Shown here in pieces: positions 34,795 through 39,948 of a stretch of DNA of 39,948 nt (positions are counted from its first letter, which is position 1; the number at the start of each line of letters is the position of its first letter). The stretch comes from Cytophagales bacterium. GTDB taxonomy: Bacteria; Bacteroidota; Bacteroidia; Cytophagales; CCMP332. The translations under genes and the position numbers were made by a program. The notes under the pieces are model-generated. The model had not been told where the DNA came from. It ran no database searches and saw only the letters and a list, made by a program, of their open reading frames with translations. The DNA lies in NCBI GenBank assembly GCA_028279065.1, contig JANQSY010000037.1, forward strand, positions 1 through 39,948, in the 5' to 3' direction.

Positions 34795-36626
34795 TATTCC
34801 AACTCTAAACCAAGGTCATCCTTAAGTTTGCTCAGAGCAGGGTTCTTTTCCGCCAGAAAGTTGAATTTTTCCAAAGAGGTATAGGGCTTTTTCTCCTCCT
34901 TTTCCTCAACCTGCTCAAGCTTTAATTCTACTTTTTTGTTCCGCAGGGATTTCTTCAGGAAGAAATTCAATTCGGCCTTAACCTTGTTCAGATGATTTTC
35001 CTCGATCGGATTTCCCAGCTTAAAGACCACATCTGAACCCTGTAATTCAGGTTTCCTTTCCAGGATCCTTTGGAGGGCTGGGGTAAACTCAGCTTTGTTT
35101 TGCTCAAAAAAGTCCTTCCAGGCCTTTTTAAGATCTGATTCTGAAAACTCCTGGTCTTCGGGGATATCCTTGTTCAACTGAAGGAGGTCTGGCTCAGATC
35201 CTTCGTCTTTTCCCTCTTCCTCCAAACTCATTGGATCTATTCTGGGTATTACTTTGGCTTTGGTAGGTTTTTCCTCCTCAGCTTTAGTTTTTGGATCTTC
35301 TTTTCGCCAGGAGGCGATTTTTGGTTTCTCTTCCTTTTTTTCTTCCTTAATCTCCGGGAGCTCTTGTCTGCCAGAACCAGGGCTTGGGGTCCGGATCTCT
35401 TCAGCCTTGGATTCTTTTATCTCTTCCTCTACCCTTTCAGTTTCTTCAGCAGGCAATTCCTCTGAGGCATCCATCTGCTTCTCCTCAGACTCTCTTTTGT
35501 TCTCTACTGGCTTTTCAGGAGTTTTTTTTTTCGGTTCCCCGATCTCAGGCTCCCCTAGTCCCAACACTTCAGGAATATAGGCCATCCGGACAAGGGTGAG
35601 CTCTACGAGGAGTTTTTGATTTTCACTTAGCCTATACTGCTGTTCACAAGCCTGCAAAGAACTGATCCAGGAAAGGATCAATGACCGATCGACAGCTTTG
35701 CTCTGCTCTTCGTACTCCTTTAAGGCGTTTTCAGGTACCTGCACGAGTTTGGATGTAGCGGATGCCTGCAACATCAGAAGGTTCCTCAGGTGCTCCAAAA
35801 ACCCGACCACCAATTGCAATCCATCAAAGCCTTTCGCCAGGATCTCATCATAAAGCAGCACGGCTGATTCATGATCAGAGCCGTTGAGATGTTTGGTCAA
35901 TTTCAGGTAATAATCATAATCCAGAATGTGGAGGTTTTTAAGAACCTGCTCATAGGAAAGTTTATTATTCCCTGAAAAGGCAACCAATTGGTCAAACAAG
36001 CTTAATGCATCCCTGACCGAACCATCGGATTTCTGAGCGATCAAATGCAAAGCTCCCTTTTCGGTTTCGATATTTTCTTTCTTTCCGATCTTTTCAAGGT
36101 GTTGTTCGATCTCCGGAACATCGATCCTGTTGAAATCGAAGATCTGGCATCGACTTAAAATAGTTGGAAGGACCTTGTTTTTCTCAGTGGTCGCCAGGAT
36201 GAAAATGGCATATGAAGGTGGCTCTTCAAGGGTTTTTAAAAAAGCATTGAATGCTCCCTTTGAAAGCATATGAACCTCATCGATGATATAGACCTTGAAT
36301 TTTCCCTGTTGAGGCGGATAACGGATCTGATCGATAAGGCTTCGGATATCGTCAACGGAGTTATTGGATGCTCCATCCAGCTCGAAAATATTCAGGGCCA
36401 TACCTGATCCCTCAAGTGCCGAATCATCGAATTCGTTGATGGTCTTGGCAAGTATCCTGGCACATGTAGTTTTTCCGATCCCTCGGGGACCACAAAAAAG
36501 CATAGCATGAGCAAGCTGTTGATTCTTGATGGCATTGGTCAAGGTTGTTGTGATATGCGATTGCCCAATGACCTCCTCGAAGGTTCTTGGCCTGTATTTC
36601 CTTGCCGAAACGATGTAATCCGCCAT
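34791..36626 (-). CDS. dnaX: DNA polymerase III subunits gamma/tau
   Basis: The clamp-loader motor that links the helicase and polymerase cores. The protein has 611 residues: AAA+ domain with Walker A GPRGIGKT (46-53), Walker B VYIIDEVH (112-119), sensor FILATTEKNKVLPTILSRCQIFDF, then domain III to about residue 355. A long charged Lys/Glu/Pro linker (360-480) and a C-terminal domain that should bind the polymerase follow. The four-Cys zinc module usual between Walker A and B is absent (KTINEFDDSALEGSGMALNI instead). An uninterrupted A10 run at codons 366-369 marks the end of domain III and may give a short gamma form by slippage. It diverges from ssrA. Confidence 0.95.
   Translation of the reverse strand: MADYIVSARKYRPRTFEEVIGQSHITTTLTNAIKNQQLAHAMLFCGPRGIGKTTCARILAKTINEFDDSALEGSGMALNIFELDGASNNSVDDIRSLIDQIRYPPQQGKFKVYIIDEVHMLSKGAFNAFLKTLEEPPSYAIFILATTEKNKVLPTILSRCQIFDFNRIDVPEIEQHLEKIGKKENIETEKGALHLIAQKSDGSVRDALSLFDQLVAFSGNNKLSYEQVLKNLHILDYDYYLKLTKHLNGSDHESAVLLYDEILAKGFDGLQLVVGFLEHLRNLLMLQASATSKLVQVPENALKEYEEQSKAVDRSLILSWISSLQACEQQYRLSENQKLLVELTLVRMAYIPEVLGLGEPEIGEPKKKTPEKPVENKRESEEKQMDASEELPAEETERVEEEIKESKAEEIRTPSPGSGRQELPEIKEEKKEEKPKIASWRKEDPKTKAEEEKPTKAKVIPRIDPMSLEEEGKDEGSEPDLLQLNKDIPEDQEFSESDLKKAWKDFFEQNKAEFTPALQRILERKPELQGSDVVFKLGNPIEENHLNKVKAELNFFLKKSLRNKKVELKLEQVEEKEEKKPYTSLEKFNFLAEKNPALSKLKDDLGLELEY
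35522..35531 (-). other. A10 slippage-prone run in dnaX
   Basis: On the coding strand, codons 366-368 are AAA AAA AAA and the next is ACT, giving ten A's. A gain of one A, or a -1 ribosomal shift, leads to AAC TCC TGA (stop at 35515-35517, product 370 residues). A loss of one A, or a +1 shift, leads to a TAG at 35504-35506 (product 373 residues). This is the longest A run I saw inside a gene in the window. Confidence 0.6.
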
Positions 36627-36729
36627 GGCCGCAAATTACAGATTTTCTCAGCTTAACCTTTTTAAGAAAGGGAACAATTTGGAATTACTGACAAAATTTT
36701 AGCGTTTAATGAATTAAGAGGCGAAATCG

Positions 36730-36737
36730 TAATTTTG
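36730..36737 (+). promoter_or_regulatory. -7 promoter box of ssrA
   Basis: TAATTTTG is a perfect TAnnTTTG match, with the mature tmRNA starting 22 nt further on at 36760, which leaves a short leader to be trimmed. GTTTA at 36704-36708 might serve as the -33 element (21-nt gap). Confidence 0.6.
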
Positions 36738-36759
36738 TGCTTCAGTTCTTTGAAAATAT

Positions 36760-37120
36760 GGGGCCGACTGGTTTTGACAGGATGAACCGGTCTATTGTTT
36801 GCATGCCGGGTTTTGTAAGGGATCCCGTAAAAAACTTTCAATTCTTATTTGGCGAAGAATCATACGCCTTAGCTGCCTAATTAGGATAATTAGATAGCTT
36901 TAGTCCTCTGGTTGTTTGAACTGCCACGGCTAGGTCTAGGACTTCGAATCGCGGTTCACCCTCTGGAAGCCGATATCGATCCAGGGGGTCATTTAGGTAT
37001 CAACCCGAAAACTATTGGTCTGTTCCGGCACCTGGTTTTCGGTAACCGTCGGGACTAAGCATGTAGAAGGCAATACGATAGGCATATCTGGACGCGGGTT
37101 CGATTCCCGCCGGCTCCACC
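36760..37120 (+). ncRNA. ssrA: tmRNA (transfer-messenger RNA)
   Basis: tmRNA rescues stalled ribosomes with SmpB and adds a degradation tag. The 5' end GGGGCCGACTGG pairs with the 3' end CGGCTCC (37111-37117), closing a tRNA-like acceptor stem. The T arm GCGGGTTCGATTCCCGC (37094-37110) is perfect. The reading frame ends at TAA 36878-36880 and encodes GEESYALAA from GGC at 36851. That codon is my choice because it lies 24 nt behind GTAAAAA, about the spacing in E. coli, and because GEESYAMAA is the tag I recall from Cytophaga. The final A of CCA is not encoded (CC then T), so it must be added by enzyme. A one-piece tmRNA, with pseudoknot-like GC blocks between. Confidence 0.95.
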
Positions 37121-37125
37121 TTCGC
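37115..37125 (+). repeat. Direct repeat, copy 1 (tmRNA 3' end)
   Basis: TCCACCTTCGC covers the last six bases of tmRNA and five bases beyond. The same 11 bp return at 37681-37691. Both copies run directly into a palindrome. Candidate attachment or target-site repeat of the GIY-YIG unit. Confidence 0.55.
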
Positions 37126-37162
37126 TCGCCGAAGCCAATCTATTGGCGAAGGCGAGCGTTTT
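37121..37162 (+). terminator. Hairpin terminator behind tmRNA
   Basis: CGCTCGCC (37123-37130) pairs with GGCGAGCG (37151-37158), with an inner stem CCAAT/ATTGG, followed by TTTT (37159-37162). It starts one base behind tmRNA. Its arm sequences (GGCGAGC, GCCGAAGC) are shared with the dispersed repeat at 37198, so it seems to be made from the same repeat family. Confidence 0.75.
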
Positions 37163-37197
37163 CATATAATTCAAAATAACCTATTCTTCAACATTCA

Positions 37198-37221
37198 GGC
37201 GAGCTTCGGCGGACGCCGTCC
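37198..37221 (+). repeat. 24-bp GC-rich repeat, copy 1
   Basis: A sequence starting GGCGAGCTTCGGCGG and ending GGACGCCGTCC, matching copy 2 at 37756-37779 in 22 of 24 positions. The end can fold as GGAC-GCC-GTCC. It stands out by GC content from the AT-rich surroundings and lies 38 bp before the GIY-YIG start. Confidence 0.75.
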
Positions 37222-37259
37222 ACCAAGTTTGTATATTGATAGAGTAAAGTCCCTTTAAA

Positions 37260-37517
37260 ATGTACTCCGTCTATATCCTTAAATGTTCGGATTCTTCACA
37301 TTATACTGGTTGCACATCCGATTTTGATGCGAGGCTTGATCGACACAAGCGAGGTTTAGTAAAATCAACCAAGTACAGATTACCCGTAAAACCAGAGGTC
37401 ATTATCAATTTTGAAGACAAATACAAGGCTTTCTTTTTTGAGAAATATTTGAAGACAGGTTCAGGAAGGGCTTTTGCGAAACGTCATTTTCTTAGAGACT
37501 TCAGAAAGGAAGATTAA
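37260..37517 (+). CDS. Small GIY-YIG endonuclease-like protein
   Basis: A single-domain protein of 85 residues. The motif appears as VYILKC and HYTGCTSD (residues 4-21), with the catalytic Arg25 in DARLDRHKRG and the metal-binding Glu61 in FFFEKYLK. The ending TGSGRAFAKRHF is typical of the UPF0213/YhbQ-like small GIY-YIG group common in Bacteroidota. All expected catalytic residues seem present. Small members are usually annotated as UvrC-like, but no UvrC domains are here. It stands alone between tmRNA and a 372-bp gene-free stretch, bracketed by 24-bp repeats and an 11-bp direct repeat, which suggests a mobile or selfish role; that role is inference. Confidence 0.88.
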   Translation: MYSVYILKCSDSSHYTGCTSDFDARLDRHKRGLVKSTKYRLPVKPEVIINFEDKYKAFFFEKYLKTGSGRAFAKRHFLRDFRKED

Positions 37518-37680
37518 TATGGTTTAGACTTGCCTGCGCCCGGCGTAACCGGGTGTTTCGGGGGAATGACCGCCGGCTTTGCTTTCGCCCGTATCAAAAA
37601 CAACTTTGTTAATGAAGTATTTGGGATTCATTGAATTCAACTTTTCAAATCAAAGAAGGATTTGGCTCCAGCAAACAAAG

Positions 37681-37691
37681 TCCACCTTCGC
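37681..37691 (+). repeat. Direct repeat, copy 2
   Basis: TCCACCTTCGC, identical to the tmRNA 3' junction at 37115-37125 and 566 bp away. A further short match to tmRNA, GGCTCCA, lies just upstream at 37664-37670. The copy runs into the palindrome at 37690. Confidence 0.55.
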
Positions 37692-37713
37692 CCTGTGGTA
37701 ATTACCACAGGGC
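37690..37713. repeat. Perfect 24-bp palindrome
   Basis: The half GCCCTGTGGTAA is followed by its exact reverse complement TTACCACAGGGC. As RNA it would fold into a 10-bp or longer hairpin. A loose T-rich stretch (ATTTACTTTT) follows, so it may act as a terminator; a protein-binding site is also possible. Confidence 0.7.
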
Positions 37714-37755
37714 ATTTACTTTTAGTTCCCGACTTTTTTTCTTTTCAAAATTCCT

Positions 37756-37779
37756 GGCGAGCTATGGCGGACGCCGTCC
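37756..37779 (+). repeat. 24-bp GC-rich repeat, copy 2
   Basis: Matches copy 1 (37198-37221) in 22 of 24 positions, in the same orientation, 239 bp behind the GIY-YIG stop. The two copies bracket the gene. Confidence 0.75.
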
Positions 37780-37874
37780 TAAATTTCAAGCTCCGTTGAA
37801 CTTTTTGGTATCTTCAAGTGCTTTTTAAAAGATAATTCAAGCATAATAGGGATTTAACCTTAGGGTCAAAAGTT

Positions 37875-37882
37875 TATCTTTA
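37875..37882 (+). promoter_or_regulatory. Possible -7 box for the secreted protein gene at 37890
   Basis: TATCTTTA matches TAnnTTTG at seven of eight positions, but only 7 nt separate it from the ATG, so the leader would be almost nil. Weak call. Confidence 0.3.
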
Positions 37883-37889
37883 CAGTTCA

Positions 37890-38867
37890 ATGCGAAAGGA
37901 CCTCCTCCTTTTAATTCCAGTACTTATGTTTTTCAGTCTCTCCTCTTTAGGAAGAGGGGGTACTGTTGAATACGAGTATTTGGCCTATTCCCATAAAACC
38001 CTTCCCATAAAGAGGCTGTATTTCCTGAACAGGGACCAGGCCCTCGGTATAGGAGAAAGGAATAAGGAGAAGCTGACGCCCATATATCTCCTGGACAAAC
38101 ATAACCTTGTGCAGGACACTTTTGCTACAGGTGAAGAGCCTTTAAATGTTATCGTATCCAACGACTCGACTGTTTTTCTGCAGGAGAACTCCAAAACTGT
38201 TGAACTACTTGTAAGGAATAATCGCATCCTGCTGAAGAATCAACTAACCGTATCAGACAACGATCCGAACAATCCCGTAAAGGTTCTTGAAGAACCCATC
38301 TATATAGGACATCATGTCCTTGGAAAATCTTACAGCTCTGTAAGGGACTTTAGAAAAAAGGATTATTGCCTCAGGATGTACGAGGTGAATGAGGAAAAGA
38401 AAGTTTGCTCAGAGGTTTGCCCAAAAGAGATCCTTAGCTCTTCCTGTGCTAAAAAGAAGAATGAAAAAGACCTGAACTATGCTCTCCTAGGAAATTCACT
38501 TTTCGTTTTTCACAACAAAGAAGGAAAACTCATCAGGGTTGATCTGAACAAAGAAGGTGTTGCCGAAGAGTTGGATCTGGAAGAAGAAGACTGGAATTTT
38601 TACCTCGATCATATCAAGGGAAAGAAATACCTGAGCAAAAGCTCAGTCAAAACCCCATCCCAATATGATCTCTTCTTGTTGGACCCGGAAAGGGGGTTGG
38701 TTTTCCAAAAGTCTTTGGACCAGGAACCCTTCGGGATCGTAGATAACCGGGTTCATTATATCAAAAAGAAAAAGGATCAATATTTTCACCATCTTATTCC
38801 CTTAAGTACAGAAGATGGGTTTGAAGAGAACAACCTTTTGGAGGAAGTCCAGATACTGGCAAGGTAG
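37890..38867 (+). CDS. Secreted protein of unknown function
   Basis: I do not recognise a family. It has 325 residues with a signal peptide (MRKDLLLLIPVLMFFSLSSLG). The rest is charged and beta-rich, with short repeated stretches around NRDQALGIGE, EPIYIGHHVLG and NSLFVFHNKEGKLIRVDL that could be blades of a small beta-propeller. Four Cys lie together in residues 175-205 (YCLRMY, CSEVC, SSSCA), probably as disulfides in the periplasm. The next gene overlaps its end by 53 bp or starts 19 bp behind it, depending on the start chosen, so the two are probably one operon and may work together. Confidence 0.75.
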   Translation: MRKDLLLLIPVLMFFSLSSLGRGGTVEYEYLAYSHKTLPIKRLYFLNRDQALGIGERNKEKLTPIYLLDKHNLVQDTFATGEEPLNVIVSNDSTVFLQENSKTVELLVRNNRILLKNQLTVSDNDPNNPVKVLEEPIYIGHHVLGKSYSSVRDFRKKDYCLRMYEVNEEKKVCSEVCPKEILSSSCAKKKNEKDLNYALLGNSLFVFHNKEGKLIRVDLNKEGVAEELDLEEEDWNFYLDHIKGKKYLSKSSVKTPSQYDLFLLDPERGLVFQKSLDQEPFGIVDNRVHYIKKKKDQYFHHLIPLSTEDGFEENNLLEEVQILAR

Positions 38868-39948
38868 AAGAAGCTATTCCCGCCTATTGAAGGGTTTATT
38901 TCTTTTCCTGGCCCTATTTTTTCCATTACATCTTAAATCTCAATCCAGCACTGACCTTTATAAGATCCATCTGGAAAAGGTGCGAAAAGGGGCCCAGAAG
39001 ATCTCTTTTTATCCTTCAGTAAGGGACTGGAATGGCACTCTTGAGTTCCCGTACTATTCCAAGGATCTTTATTGGCCGCTTCCGCCTGGGGAATTCATAA
39101 AAGATCAAAAGGCCTATGATACGAATGGTCTGAAACTGAAAAAGGGTACCGGCCCCGTCAACCGCATGGAGTACGGATACTATGGCCCAAAAAGAACAAG
39201 CCCTGGATTGTTTCCATCTTTCAAACCAGAACTGGATCATGGAAGGCAGTATTTCTTTGATCCGGTGACCGCGTTTGGTTCTGTTCCTGAAATAAGATCC
39301 CCAAAGACCTTTCGTTTCAATAATCCAAGAAAACTATGGAGTACACTGAACCATGGAGAATTACAGGAAGAGATCCATGAGATCAGCGTATCAGGCCAGG
39401 AGGAACTCCAGAAACAATTGATCTTCTTTTCAAGGCATGAACCCTTATCCATTTCTAACAATGGTCTGGAGCTAATGGTGTGGGGTACACAAGAAAACGA
39501 GTTCATATCAAACCTGTATTCGACGGGCATCCTATCCGAACTCTTCAGCATTTATGAAAGAATGTCATTGAGGAGCAGCGGCAAAGTTCATCTGGTGTTT
39601 AAAAAAGGCGAAAAAACCACCAAGGTCCTTGATGATAAGAAATCCGTAAGGGTCTTTGAAAAGGGGGTTGTAATACATTACTCAGAGCAAGATCTCAGCG
39701 ATGAGATATTGGTAAAGATATCCAGAGCCTTCTCAAAGCTTTTCATAGTAAATGATATTCTGAAGGGACAGTATTGGAAGGGAGCGGTTCAGCCCCATAA
39801 TCCGGGCCACCTGTGGCTGATAGAATCGGTAAGCGATTATCTGGCCTCGATCAACCTGCTCAGAGTGAAGGCATATTCTGACAGTTGGTTCAAGGATAAA
39901 GCTCTTGAAGCCATAGTGGAGGAGATCAAGAAACAACCTGAAAGTTTT
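38815..39948 (+). CDS. Secreted M61 aminopeptidase-like protein lacking the zinc site (3' end missing)
   Basis: The gene runs off the window; 378 codons are visible. ATG at 38815 gives a long basic leader before the hydrophobic segment LLKGLFLFLALFFPLHLKSQ; TTG at 38887 would begin right at a standard signal peptide and is a real alternative. The segment from residue 303 to 345 resembles the M61 (glycyl aminopeptidase) active-site region of Bacteroidota: HLWLIESVSDYL stands where HLWxxEGVTEYF is usual. At the place of HExxH, 34 residues before that Glu, it reads SRAFS, so both His ligands and the catalytic Glu are gone. It is probably a non-catalytic homologue. The family call comes from remembered motifs and spacing only. 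Confidence 0.6.
   Translation, partial: MGLKRTTFWRKSRYWQGRRSYSRLLKGLFLFLALFFPLHLKSQSSTDLYKIHLEKVRKGAQKISFYPSVRDWNGTLEFPYYSKDLYWPLPPGEFIKDQKAYDTNGLKLKKGTGPVNRMEYGYYGPKRTSPGLFPSFKPELDHGRQYFFDPVTAFGSVPEIRSPKTFRFNNPRKLWSTLNHGELQEEIHEISVSGQEELQKQLIFFSRHEPLSISNNGLELMVWGTQENEFISNLYSTGILSELFSIYERMSLRSSGKVHLVFKKGEKTTKVLDDKKSVRVFEKGVVIHYSEQDLSDEILVKISRAFSKLFIVNDILKGQYWKGAVQPHNPGHLWLIESVSDYLASINLLRVKAYSDSWFKDKALEAIVEEIKKQPESF

Larger units (their letters stand above)
37518..37889. other. Gene-free stretch with repeats and palindromes
   Basis: No convincing gene in 372 bp. It holds a small hairpin CCCGG-CGTAA-CCGGG at 37539-37553, a GC-rich tract to about 37590, the second 11-bp direct repeat, a perfect 24-bp palindrome, the second 24-bp repeat and, at its end, the likely promoter of the next gene. 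A 65-codon frame at 37631-37828 runs through these repeats and is not believable as a gene. Confidence 0.7.

Noticed and set aside
36830-36850. Longer tmRNA tag beginning KNFQFLF
   Set aside because: The frame is open, but these bases lie where pseudoknot 1 and the spacer belong; spacing from GTAAAAA and known tags favour the start at GGC 36851.
37121-37780. CRISPR-like array
   Set aside because: Only two copies of the 24-bp repeat with a gene between them; no regular spacers and no cas genes.
37631-37828. 65-codon frame behind the GIY-YIG gene
   Set aside because: It passes through the direct repeat, the 24-bp palindrome and the 24-bp GC repeat, and has no recognisable protein features.

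Overview
The window is a dense piece of a Bacteroidota chromosome, most likely from the Flavobacteriales or a close relative. The evidence is a giant secreted protein with a type IX secretion (T9SS) C-terminal sorting domain, the gliding lipoprotein gene gldH directly behind a PSP1/RicT gene, a DUF2723 membrane protein, WG-repeat and DUF2795 proteins, TAnnTTTG-type promoter boxes and a tmRNA tag ending YALAA. No genus can be named from the sequence alone. There are no rRNA genes, tRNA genes, insertion sequences, prophage or CRISPR arrays. Most of the window is ordinary core genome.

Layout. 1-2002: 3' part of clpB, damaged at the extreme left edge, with a terminator. 2163-8930: giant repeat adhesin, an outer-membrane beta-barrel protein and a membrane-bound cytochrome c. 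9000-12769: DUF2723 protein and an RlmB-type rRNA methyltransferase, convergent with a mannose-1-phosphate guanylyltransferase (12766-13842, minus). 14077-20402: recQ, purD, ricT, gldH and a membrane-anchored J-domain/TPR protein, all on plus and closely spaced. 20399-24077 (minus): glycosyltransferase 9, aminopeptidase P, TPR-LRR protein and RidA. 24186-26431: O-methyltransferase and a lytic transglycosylase with LysM repeats. 26418-29966 (minus): WG-repeat protein and a MacB/FtsX-like permease. 30057-31796: queA and ispD. 31782-34133 (minus): DUF349 protein, DUF2795 protein and an ABC ATPase. 34261-36626: gamma-carbonic anhydrase-like protein, then dnaX on minus. 36760-37120: ssrA (tmRNA). 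37121-37780: a small GIY-YIG nuclease gene among repeats and palindromes. 37890 to the end: two secreted proteins, the second running off the window and resembling an M61 aminopeptidase that has lost its zinc site.

How the genes relate. The packing is extreme. All five convergent gene pairs overlap at their stop codons by 4-15 bp, and several same-strand pairs are joined by TAATG or ATGA overlaps. Starts other than ATG are common: TTG for rlmB, ricT and the permease, and GTG for the O-methyltransferase. ispD has no ATG, GTG or TTG upstream of its essential nucleotide-binding loop.

The most interesting places are: (1) an uninterrupted A10 run in dnaX exactly after the clamp-loader core, where a one-base slip in either direction gives a stop within a few codons, predicting a short gamma-like form; (2) the stretch behind tmRNA, where a GIY-YIG gene lies between two copies of an 11-bp sequence that starts in the tmRNA 3' end, each copy running straight into a palindrome, which looks like a small element inserted at ssrA; (3) the M61-like protein with no HExxH motif; (4) the three-domain higher-order repeat of the giant adhesin; (5) the missing start codon of ispD.
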